This document shows positions 1 to 5,633 of a stretch of DNA of 6,005 bases, in pieces. The stretch lies in NCBI GenBank assembly GCA_002731295.1, contig PCBE01000059.1:30850-36854 (forward strand), written 5' to 3'. The notes below the pieces were generated by a model. It was not told the DNA's origin, did no database searches, and saw only the letters and a program-made list of their open reading frames with translations. Positions within the stretch are counted from its first letter, which is position 1, and the number at the start of each line of letters is the position of its first letter. The stretch comes from Acidiferrobacteraceae bacterium. GTDB lineage: Bacteria; Pseudomonadota; Gammaproteobacteria; Arenicellales; UBA868. Made by a program: the position numbers and the translations under genes.

Positions 1-200
1 GCTGTTGTGGGATTGAAGAATTCGTGGGGATGCGGGTCAAAAGTCAACACTGTTGCCGGAACATCGGCACGCTGCGCCTCTCTTTGCAGCATTTCTATCA
101 ACCTCAGATGTCCCAGGTGAACACCATCAAAATTACCAATCGACACGACACTCGGTTTTGCGCTGCTGGGGATATTCTGGCGCCCTCTGATCAGTTCCAT
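1..200 (-). CDS. ribF: Bifunctional riboflavin kinase / FAD synthetase, N-terminal part (cut by window edge)
   Basis: RibF phosphorylates riboflavin to FMN and adenylylates FMN to FAD in the cytosol. Only about the first 66 codons are present, from an ATG at 198-200 down to the left edge. The protein begins MELIRG, as E. coli RibF begins MKLIRG. It then has the nucleotidyltransferase signature IGNFDGVHLGH at about residues 21-31 and TFDPHPHEFF at about 53-62, typical of the N-terminal FAD-synthetase domain; the kinase domain would lie outside the window. A Shine-Dalgarno-like GGAAAG (210-215, minus strand) sits about 10 bases before the ATG. The gene follows the DUF2203-like gene by 48 bases and murJ further upstream, so it is probably cotranscribed with them. 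In Pseudomonas-like genomes ribF also follows murJ and precedes ileS. This identification is based on motifs read directly by translating the minus strand. Confidence 0.95.
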   Translation of the reverse strand, partial: MELIRGRQNIPSSAKPSVVSIGNFDGVHLGHLRLIEMLQREAQRADVPATVLTFDPHPHEFFNPTT

Positions 201-248
201 AGCTATTTGCTTTCCGGCATATCAGCAAAAATCGTTCAAGCGTGCCAT

Positions 249-674
249 TTACGCCCAAACTGGCGCTGTCTCTTCAATCAGTGATTTTACGGGCTTTCGA
301 TCATCAAACTCGCAGTCGTAATCCCGAAAGTATCCGATTTTCAATTCCGGAAACCGCCAACAGAGATAGCCTTCACCGGTATCGAAATCGACCCGCCACA
401 GACCGTTGGGTATAGCACCGAGTCTGGCGATACTGACGATCCACTTGCGTACAAGTTTCTCGTACTCATCAGCGATTGCAATTCGTCGAGGGTCACACAG
501 GAGCATCAATTCGAGCCGTTGATCAAGCCTGGACAACCGTTCATATGCGTTCTCAGTGATCTTTCTGACAACAGGCAACAACTCCGCAGCCTCCGCAAGG
601 ACATACAGCTTGGAGTCGGCAGGACTGCCAATCTGTACGATAACTGCTGATCCTGATTGCTCAACACTCTTCAC
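249..674 (-). CDS. DUF2203-like protein of unknown function
   Basis: This gene encodes 141 residues, starts with GTG (672-674) and ends with TAA. I read it as a diverged DUF2203 family member. The N-terminal part has an 'LAEAAELLP' stretch (about residues 26-34), matching the 'leEA..lLP' start of that family. A charged, probably helical middle follows. The C-terminal half has GLWRVDFDTGEGYLCWR (about 91-107), then a PELKIGYFRDYD stretch and DDRKP, which parallels the family's 'GlvDF...v.LCWr.gE..i.ywH...gf.gRkP'. The usual histidine after the tryptophan/phenylalanine is an arginine here (YFRDYD). No signal peptide or membrane segment is visible, so it is probably cytosolic. An in-frame TAG lies three codons before the GTG, so no upstream start exists, but no clear Shine-Dalgarno is present. 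It begins 10 bases after murJ stops, which suggests translational coupling. No biochemical role is known to me. The gene is real by position and family signature; the family call is from memory. Confidence 0.72.
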   Translation of the reverse strand: MKSVEQSGSAVIVQIGSPADSKLYVLAEAAELLPVVRKITENAYERLSRLDQRLELMLLCDPRRIAIADEYEKLVRKWIVSIARLGAIPNGLWRVDFDTGEGYLCWRFPELKIGYFRDYDCEFDDRKPVKSLIEETAPVWA

Positions 675-684
675 AGGTTGCTAT

Positions 685-2256
685 CTAAGTCTGACGTTGA
701 AATAGGCGGTGTGGTTTTAGACCGACCACATATAAGCAAACGAAATATACTATTGTTCCTGCCGGCACCCACATTACCAGCTGCCACAATCGACCGCCGA
801 CCGATTCATCAACCCAAAACTGTGGTTCCGGCACACCGAACCGCAGTACGACACCCATCACGATAGCCGCGGCCGCTGTTTTAACTGCAAAAATACCCAT
901 GTCCGGCCCCGACGAATATCCCAAATCACGAACTAAATAGCGATAAAGCAGCCCGGCATTAACAATGCCCGATATTGACACCGCTGCTGCCAGGCCCACA
1001 TGATCGAACGACAGCACCATCGTCAGTATGACTGCGCACAGCGCGTTGACGACCATCGCAATAACACCTGCTCGAACCGGTGTTTTAGTATCTTTTCTGG
1101 CATAAAACGCAGGTGCCAGGACCTTCACCAGAACAAAACCGATCAATCCCGGCGAGAAAGCGACCAGGCTTTGGGCTGCCATGCGCGCATCCTCGACAGA
1201 AAATTTACCGTACTGAAATAACGTCACCATAAGCGGATATGCAAGAGCGACCAGTGCGACCGCAGCGGGAAACACCACCAGTAACACCAAACGCAGTGCC
1301 CACTCGATGGTCTGAAAATATTCCTCTTCAGCACGTTCGGATATCTGTGTGGCAAGTTTTGGCAAAATCACTGTTGCCAAGGCGATGCCGAAAACACCGA
1401 CCGGAAACTCCATCAGTCGATCGGAGTAATACAGCCAGGAAACACTTCCTGTTACCAGAAATGATGCCAGCACTGTATTAATAAGCAAGTTGATCTGGGC
1501 AACTGACACGCCAAACAGCGCTGGCAGCATCAACGTGAAGACCCGTCCGACACCTTCGGCCGCCACTGCCTGGGTGCCCTTTCCAGTCATTATTTTTGGA
1601 GAAGGTAGGCGCTTCTCGAAGGCCAAGAAAGGCAACTGGAATCCAACCTGGACCACCCCGGCTACGAGCACACCGATACCAAGGGTAAGCGCTTTATTGG
1701 TAGCAAACGGAACTGCCCAAATGACAGCACCGATCAAACACAGGTTCAAGAAAACCGGCGTGACTGCCGGGACTGCAAATCGACCACGCGTATTGAGAAT
1801 TCCACCCGCCATAGCAACCAGCGAGACAAAGAAAAGATACGGGAAAGTAAACCGCAGTGCGTCCACAGTCGCTGCGTACTTATCAGCATGCTCAACAAAA
1901 CCCGGCGCGATTATCGTTACCAGCCATGGCGCACCCAGAACCCCCAACAGAGTAAAAAGCAGCAGAATCAGCGCCAGTCGACCCAACATCAGGTCCAAAA
2001 AAACTCTCACCTGGGGTGCTGGATACCGAGATTCGTATTCTGCATAGACCGGTACAAAACCTGCCGAAAAAGCACCCTCGGCAAAAATTCTCCGAAAAAA
2101 ATTGGGGATTCTGAACGCAACAAAGAAAGCATCCGCGACCAGTCCACTGCCCAGGAATTGCGCAAACGCAATATCACGGATAAGTCCAGTTATCCGCGAC
2201 AACAACGTCATCAGACTGACTGTCATGGTCGATCTGAACATCTTATGCAAAACCAT
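685..2256 (-). CDS. murJ: Lipid II flippase MurJ (MviN)
   Basis: MurJ is the inner-membrane MOP-superfamily transporter that flips the lipid-linked peptidoglycan precursor lipid II to the periplasmic face. The 523-residue product is close to E. coli's 511 and aligns along its whole length, with many hydrophobic segments suggesting the usual 14 membrane helices. Residues known to matter in E. coli MurJ are kept: Arg21 and Arg27 (SRITGLIRD), Asp42 (ADAFFVAF), Arg55 (PNFFRR) and Arg280 (YYSDRLMEFP). The family hallmarks RRIFAEGAFS and the LFQYGKF stretch are also present. The chosen ATG is the first in-frame start after a stop. AGGA lies only two bases before it, so the start at codon 6 (MFRSTM, 2239-2241) or codon 11 is also possible and fits the family N-terminus about as well. 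The gene is divergent from rpsT and is followed 10 bases later by the DUF2203-like gene and then ribF. I saw no convincing promoter in the 147-base gap for this strand. Confidence 0.97.
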   Translation of the reverse strand: MVLHKMFRSTMTVSLMTLLSRITGLIRDIAFAQFLGSGLVADAFFVAFRIPNFFRRIFAEGAFSAGFVPVYAEYESRYPAPQVRVFLDLMLGRLALILLLFTLLGVLGAPWLVTIIAPGFVEHADKYAATVDALRFTFPYLFFVSLVAMAGGILNTRGRFAVPAVTPVFLNLCLIGAVIWAVPFATNKALTLGIGVLVAGVVQVGFQLPFLAFEKRLPSPKIMTGKGTQAVAAEGVGRVFTLMLPALFGVSVAQINLLINTVLASFLVTGSVSWLYYSDRLMEFPVGVFGIALATVILPKLATQISERAEEEYFQTIEWALRLVLLVVFPAAVALVALAYPLMVTLFQYGKFSVEDARMAAQSLVAFSPGLIGFVLVKVLAPAFYARKDTKTPVRAGVIAMVVNALCAVILTMVLSFDHVGLAAAVSISGIVNAGLLYRYLVRDLGYSSGPDMGIFAVKTAAAAIVMGVVLRFGVPEPQFWVDESVGGRLWQLVMWVPAGTIVYFVCLYVVGLKPHRLFQRQT

Positions 2257-2290
2257 AGTCCTAACAGTCCATTAGCATCTACAAAAAGGT

Positions 2291-2324
2291 CGAGTGGCTA
2301 ACCTCATTTTGAGCACAACACTCG
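2291..2324. repeat. Interrupted inverted repeat in the murJ-rpsT intergenic region
   Basis: CGAGTG (2291-2296) and CACTCG (2319-2324) are exact reverse complements. Nested between them is CTCA-TTT-TGAG (2303-2313). The whole could fold as one hairpin with an internal loop of six and five bases. It lies 10 bases upstream of the rpsT -35 box and in the murJ leader direction on the other strand. It may be an operator or just chance; no protein is known to me to bind it. Confidence 0.3.
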
Positions 2325-2333
2325 AATTTTCGA

Positions 2334-2362
2334 TTGACAAACAGGTATCGGATGAAGATACT
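2334..2362 (+). promoter_or_regulatory. Sigma70-type promoter of rpsT
   Basis: A perfect TTGACA -35 box (2334-2339) is followed after 17 bases by GATACT (2357-2362), which matches four of six positions of TATAAT. Transcription would start near 2369, giving a leader of about 35 bases before the rpsT start. Position, strand and spacing fit a strong ribosomal-protein promoter. This is read by eye; no transcript data support it. Confidence 0.7.
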
Positions 2363-2390
2363 TGCGCCTCATTTTTGCAGTAATATCTAC

Positions 2391-2396
2391 AAGAGA
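2391..2396 (+). promoter_or_regulatory. Ribosome binding site deciding the rpsT start
   Basis: The purine run AAGAGA lies seven bases before the TTG at 2404. It is only a moderate match to the anti-Shine-Dalgarno, but it is well placed and supports the TTG as the start of S20. Confidence 0.45.
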
Positions 2397-2403
2397 ACAC
2401 GGT

Positions 2404-2670
2404 TTGGCAAATACACTCCAGGCTAGAAAACGGGCGCGTCAAGCGACAGTGCATCGCGCTCGCAACATGTCGCAACGCTCATCGATGCGTACCAGCATCA
2501 AAATATTCCTCAAATCACTCGAAAACGAGGATAAAGAAGCGGCCACAAATTCGTATCGGGAAGCCGTGTCAAAAATTGATCAATCAGCCCGGAAAGGCCT
2601 CGAACACCGAAACAAGGCTGCCCGATTGAAAAGCCGCCTGAATGCCCGCCTAAAAGCTCACGCAAGCTAA
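2404..2670 (+). CDS. rpsT: 30S ribosomal protein S20, UUG start
   Basis: S20 is a primary 16S rRNA-binding protein of the small subunit. From the TTG at 2404 the product has 88 residues (E. coli has 87) and begins MANT, like E. coli MANI. It is rich in Lys and Arg and has the expected features: an RKRARQ-type basic start, SMRTSIK at about 27-33, and KGLEHRNKAARLKSRLNA at about 64-81, matching E. coli KGLIHKNKAARHK. A longer reading from a TTG at 2362 is unlikely: that codon overlaps the -10 box, and the extra 14 residues do not occur in the family. No in-frame ATG lies near the N-terminus. E. coli rpsT also begins with UUG, and its weak start is linked to autogenous control by S20, so the same may hold here. 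The gene is monocistronic, divergent from murJ and convergent with proB. Confidence 0.97.
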   Translation: MANTLQARKRARQATVHRARNMSQRSSMRTSIKIFLKSLENEDKEAATNSYREAVSKIDQSARKGLEHRNKAARLKSRLNARLKAHAS

Positions 2671-2697
2671 TCACGCTCTGTCTTATTTCTGGACACT

Positions 2698-2718
2698 TAT
2701 CGTCACTGAATCACGATA
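2698..2718. repeat. Small inverted repeat at the convergent rpsT/proB ends
   Basis: TATCGT (2698-2703) and ACGATA (2713-2718) can pair around a nine-base loop that includes the proB stop codon. It lacks a T-run on either strand, so it is a poor intrinsic terminator. I list it because the two genes converge within 32 bases and nothing else in the gap looks like a terminator. Confidence 0.2.
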
Positions 2719-3812
2719 TTGTCACGGTGTATCAATTCGGGTTCGTCAACATACCCCAGAATCTGTTCGATCTTAGCGCTGGGCTGTCCAATAATCTGGC
2801 TGGTCTCAGCTGAACTGTAATTAACTAGGCCACGCGCGATAACCACTCCTGTGGTGTCATCGACACAATCGACCAGCCCCCCTCTCTCGAAGACGCCTTC
2901 AACGGCAAGGACACCCACAGGCAATAAGCTACGCCCTGACTGAGTCAGCACCTTAACAGCACCAGAATCTAGCAACAATCGACCACTCGCCCGCAGTCGA
3001 CCGGCAAGCCATTGTTTTCGAGCTGTCAGACGCCCAGATCCCGCCTTCAGCAACGTACCTTTAACACGACCATCGAACACCTCAGTCAAGCGTCCAGCAT
3101 GGCGGCCTGACAATATGATGGTCGATGCGCCCGACCGGGCTGCTTTCCCGGCTGCCTGCAGTTTTGTCAACATACCGCCGCGACCCAATTTACTGCCCGG
3201 GCCGGCGTACTGTTCCAACAGCGAATCACCCGCCACGCCTTCTCGTATTAACTGGGCATCCTCTGCTGAGTTGGGATCCCGGTCATACAGACCTTCCTGA
3301 TCGGTTAAGATCAGCAAATACTCCGCTTCAATCAGGTTGGCCACCAGAGCGGCCAGTGTGTCGTTGTCACCGAACCTAATCTCCTGTGTGACCACGCTGT
3401 CGTTTTCATTCACAACGGGCACCGTGCCAAGCTGAAGTAGTGTCCGTAATGCACTTCGTGCATTCAGGTATCGGCTACGATCTGTGAGATCGGCATCAGT
3501 CAGCAAAACCTGGGCTGCTTGTACACCGTACTCGCTAAATGCTCGCTGGTAGGTCTCAACCAACCCCATCTGACCAACCGCGGCAGCCGCCTGTAGTTTA
3601 TATAACTCTCTAGGTCGTTCCTGCCATCCGAGACGCTGCATCCCCTCAACAATAGACCCCGAAGACACCAGGACAACGTCCACGCCTCGCTCACGCAACT
3701 CAACCACCTCACCAACCAGCCGCGTAATCATCCGTCGATCCAGACCTGACGTCAGATCGGTCAACAACGCACTGCCAATCTTTACCACCCAACGCCTATC
3801 CGTTACTTTCAT
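2703..3812 (-). CDS. proB: Glutamate 5-kinase, first step of proline biosynthesis
   Basis: ProB phosphorylates glutamate to gamma-glutamyl phosphate using ATP, in the cytosol. The product has 369 residues (E. coli 367). The amino-acid-kinase domain covers about 1-260: Lys11 in VVKIGSALL, the SSG turn at 50-52, LNARSALRTLL at 116-126, NENDSV at 135-140, FGDNDTLAA at 147-155 and LGRGGMLTKLQAAG at 209-222. A C-terminal PUA domain follows at about 275-369, ending in ILGYVDEPELIHRDN. Asp108 and Glu144 match the E. coli residues Asp107 and Glu143 implicated in proline feedback, so the enzyme is probably feedback-inhibited. The ATG lies two bases after the obg stop, with only a weak GGTG as ribosome site, so translation is probably coupled to obg. 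proA is not in the window. The protein's SSGSIVEGM differs from E. coli's TSGAIAAG but lies in a variable part of the family. Confidence 0.97.
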   Translation of the reverse strand: MKVTDRRWVVKIGSALLTDLTSGLDRRMITRLVGEVVELRERGVDVVLVSSGSIVEGMQRLGWQERPRELYKLQAAAAVGQMGLVETYQRAFSEYGVQAAQVLLTDADLTDRSRYLNARSALRTLLQLGTVPVVNENDSVVTQEIRFGDNDTLAALVANLIEAEYLLILTDQEGLYDRDPNSAEDAQLIREGVAGDSLLEQYAGPGSKLGRGGMLTKLQAAGKAARSGASTIILSGRHAGRLTEVFDGRVKGTLLKAGSGRLTARKQWLAGRLRASGRLLLDSGAVKVLTQSGRSLLPVGVLAVEGVFERGGLVDCVDDTTGVVIARGLVNYSSAETSQIIGQPSAKIEQILGYVDEPELIHRDNIVIQ

Positions 3813-3814
3813 TG

Positions 3815-4834
3815 TTACACCGATCGATCCAGTTGTACGAGCCAGCGTTGAACCTCAAGCATTACCTCGCGACACCCTTTGCCCGTAAAGCCAGAAACAG
3901 TAAAGCTGGGTGATGTCCAGCTCAGCGATTCAACCAGAGCTTGGAGAATTTGGTCAGCTTCTTCATCCGGCATTAGGTCTACCTTATTCAATACGAGCCA
4001 GCGTGGTCTACCCGCAAGCTCGGAGTCAAATTCGGCCAGCTCGTGTTCAACCGTCTGAATATCCGCCACTGGGTCGTTTGATGTCTCAGGCCCAATATCT
4101 ACCATATGCAGAAGAAGCCGAGTCCGCTTCAGGTGATTGAGAAACCGGACCCCTAAGCCGACTCCTGTTGCAGCGCCTTTGATAAGCCCGGGTATATCTG
4201 CGATCACGAAACTGTTGTCCGTATCGACATCAACAACACCGAGTTCGGGGTGTAATGTCGTAAATGGATAGTCGGCGACTTTGGGCCTTGCTTGTGAAAC
4301 AGCACGCAAGAATGTCGACTTACCCGCATTAGGAAGCCCCAGTAAACCTACATCCGCCAATACCTGCAATTCGAGCCGAAGCGTGCGTGCATCACCCGGC
4401 GTCCCTGGCACCGTCCGCCTTGGCGCTCGGTTGGTACTGGACTTAAAGCGCATATTGCCAACTCCGCCACGGCCGCCCTGCGCCACGACAAATGCCGTGT
4501 CTGATCGATTCAAATCCGTGATTCTTTCCTTGGTATCCGCATCAAATACCAACGTTCCCGCTGGTACGCGAATGCGGCAGTCGTCACCCCCAGCACCTGT
4601 TCGGTTTCGACCAGCTCCCCCTTTGCCGTTGACAGCTGAAAACTTTCGCTTGTACCGGAACTGCGCCAGCGAATTGATCCCACCATCGCTCACAAGCACA
4701 ACGTCGCCTCCTCGACCACCATCACCACCGTCAGGCCCGCCGCGCGGTACAAATTTCTCGCGCCTGAAACTCAGGCATCCATCTCCACCTCCGCCGGCAC
4801 GAACTTCAATAATGGCTTCGTCTATGAATTTCAT
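3815..4834 (-). CDS. obgE: Obg/CgtA GTPase, ribosome assembly
   Basis: Obg is a large-subunit-associated GTPase active in 50S assembly and stress response. The 339-residue product starts with MKFIDEA, has the glycine-rich Obg fold over about 1-158 (GGGGDGCLSFRREKFVPRGG and related stretches), then a G domain: P-loop GLPNAGKST at 166-174, switch I FTTLHPELG at 191-199, DIPG at 213-216 and NKVD at 283-286. The usual SA-type G5 is replaced by SGFTGKG (314-320). E. coli ObgE has 390 residues with an acidic C-terminal tail; this protein stops soon after the G domain and lacks it, as do various other Obg proteins. A GAGG ribosome site (4844-4847) sits nine bases before the ATG at 4832-4834. It lies 72 bases downstream of rpmA, with an intrinsic terminator in the gap, and two bases upstream of proB. 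The E. coli gene yhbE, between rpmA and obgE there, is absent. Confidence 0.97.
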   Translation of the reverse strand: MKFIDEAIIEVRAGGGGDGCLSFRREKFVPRGGPDGGDGGRGGDVVLVSDGGINSLAQFRYKRKFSAVNGKGGAGRNRTGAGGDDCRIRVPAGTLVFDADTKERITDLNRSDTAFVVAQGGRGGVGNMRFKSSTNRAPRRTVPGTPGDARTLRLELQVLADVGLLGLPNAGKSTFLRAVSQARPKVADYPFTTLHPELGVVDVDTDNSFVIADIPGLIKGAATGVGLGVRFLNHLKRTRLLLHMVDIGPETSNDPVADIQTVEHELAEFDSELAGRPRWLVLNKVDLMPDEEADQILQALVESLSWTSPSFTVSGFTGKGCREVMLEVQRWLVQLDRSV

Positions 4835-4852
4835 CCGGTGTCGCCTCGTTAC

Positions 4853-4878
4853 AAAAAACCCCGCTCATTCGGCGGGGC
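4853..4878 (-). terminator. Intrinsic terminator between rpmA and obg
   Basis: On the minus strand CCCCGC (4872-4877) and GCGGGG (4859-4864) form a six-GC-pair stem around a seven-base loop (4865-4871), extendable by one G-T pair. A run of six T (4853-4858) follows directly. This is a textbook rho-independent terminator for the rplU-rpmA transcript. The obg ribosome site begins only about six bases after the T-run, so obg must depend on read-through or on a promoter inside rpmA. Confidence 0.85.
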
Positions 4879-4906
4879 GTTTCGCGCAACCATTTGTGAC
4901 AATCGC

Positions 4907-5167
4907 TCAGCTTTCAGCAAGCACGCTCACGGTTCTTCGACTCTTAGGGCCTTTGACGTCGAACTTGACCTTACCTTCTGTCAGCGCAAACAAAGTGTGG
5001 TCCTTGCCCATGCCGACGTTTACACCCGGATGAAATGAACTGCCGCGCTGGCGTATGATGATATTGCCTGCGCGCACAGTCTGACCGGCATATCGCTTAA
5101 CGCCAAGTCTCTTTGATTCTGAGTCGCGGCCGTTCCTCGAACTGCCTCCTGCCTTCTTATGCGCCAT
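4907..5167 (-). CDS. rpmA: 50S ribosomal protein L27
   Basis: L27 sits near the peptidyl-transferase centre of the large subunit, its N-terminus reaching toward the tRNA ends. The product has 86 residues (E. coli 85) and begins [16 protein letters not shown], the invariant start of the family with no Firmicutes-type cleaved leader. [10 protein letters not shown] (39-48), [11 protein letters not shown] (51-61) and [10 protein letters not shown] (65-74) match the family. A strong AGAGGA ribosome site (5176-5181) stands eight bases before the ATG. It follows rplU by 24 bases in the usual rplU-rpmA pair and is followed by the hairpin terminator before obg. The short length and basic composition fit a ribosomal protein, and no anomaly is seen. 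Confidence 0.98.
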   Translation of the reverse strand: MAHKKAGGSSRNGRDSESKRLGVKRYAGQTVRAGNIIIRQRGSSFHPGVNVGMGKDHTLFALTEGKVKFDVKGPKSRRTVSVLAES

Positions 5168-5191
5168 GAATTAATTCCTCTGAGCTTGAAC

Positions 5192-5503
5192 TTAGGCGTT
5201 TATCTCGGTGACCTTCAACTGGGTAAACGCTTGTCGATGACCTTGTGTACGGCGATACTTTTTTCGGCGCTTCATTTTAAACACCCTTATTTTTTTGTTG
5301 CGACCATGTCCAACAATCTCCGCTTTGACCGACGCGCCCGTCACAAGCGGTGTACCGACTTTTACCTCACCCCCATCCGAGACCATCAGTATCTGCGATA
5401 ATTCGACAATGTTTCCTACCTCATCGGATAGTTTTTCGACTTTGACACTGTCTCCAACTCCAAGCCGATACTGCTTTCCACCTGTTCTAACAACCGCATA
5501 CAT
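5192..5503 (-). CDS. rplU: 50S ribosomal protein L21
   Basis: L21 binds 23S rRNA in the large subunit. The 103 residues equal E. coli L21 in length. The family start MYAVVRTGGKQYR is present, and the basic C-terminal block KMKRRKKYRRTQGHRQ (76-91) is followed by FTQLKVTEINA. A GGAG ribosome site (5512-5515) lies eight bases before the ATG at 5501-5503. It heads the rplU-rpmA-obg-proB series and is preceded on the same strand by a near-consensus promoter at 5575-5603, with a leader of about 65 bases that contains two small hairpins. It diverges from the ispB-type gene, the arrangement I recall in Pseudomonas and E. coli. Confidence 0.98.
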   Translation of the reverse strand: MYAVVRTGGKQYRLGVGDSVKVEKLSDEVGNIVELSQILMVSDGGEVKVGTPLVTGASVKAEIVGHGRNKKIRVFKMKRRKKYRRTQGHRQAFTQLKVTEINA

Positions 5504-5519
5504 TATTGTGTCTCCGCTG

Positions 5520-5561
5520 ATATTCGGGCAATATTGGGGTGATCAAGGTGCAAATAACCTT
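5520..5561 (-). promoter_or_regulatory. rplU leader with two small hairpins
   Basis: Two short stems lie in the predicted rplU 5' leader. The first is AAGGT/ACCTT (5557-5561 and 5545-5549) with a seven-base loop; the second is ATATT/AATAT (5530-5534 and 5520-5524) with a five-base loop, just before the ribosome site. The stems have five pairs each and are AT-rich, so they may be chance. Ribosomal-protein leaders often carry autoregulatory structure, which is why they are noted. Confidence 0.3.
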
Positions 5562-5574
5562 AAATCGGCGCCGA

Positions 5575-5603
5575 ATTTTATTTCATCGGTCGAGCACCGT
5601 CAA
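5575..5603 (-). promoter_or_regulatory. Sigma70-type promoter of the rplU-rpmA operon
   Basis: On the minus strand TTGACG (5598-5603) and TAAAAT (5575-5580) each match five of six consensus bases and are exactly 17 bases apart. Transcription would start near 5568. It is the best promoter match I found in the window and fits a highly expressed ribosomal-protein operon. The -35 box abuts the region from which the divergent ispB-type gene must also be transcribed. Confidence 0.8.
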
Positions 5604-5633
5604 TTGTCCTTCCACCAGTAGATATACCTAAGT

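Noticed and set aside
24..284. Plus-strand frame opposite ribF at the left edge
   Set aside because: The minus strand gives an unmistakable RibF N-terminus here, so this frame is its shadow.
1490..2047. Open frame of 185 codons on the plus strand inside murJ
   Set aside because: MurJ on the other strand aligns fully with its family across this range; the plus-strand product is low in recognisable features and is a shadow.
2257..2403. Promoter for murJ in the divergent gap
   Set aside because: TTGTCA occurs on the minus strand but no -10-like sequence stands at the right distance; I could not support a call.
2272..2475. Minus-strand frame overlapping the murJ-rpsT gap and the rpsT start
   Set aside because: It overlaps the rpsT promoter and coding region on the other strand, is Cys-rich with no known motif, and has no ribosome site.
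4281..5033. Long open frame (250 codons) on the plus strand opposite obg and rpmA
   Set aside because: It is the antisense of the glycine-rich Obg domain, which gives a proline-rich shadow protein. It shows no family motifs and no ribosome site, while the minus-strand frames are clear obg and rpmA.
5604..5628. Possible promoter for the ispB-type gene, TTGTCC followed by TATACC
   Set aside because: The two boxes are only about 13 bases apart, too close for a sigma70 promoter, and other pairings gave poor boxes.
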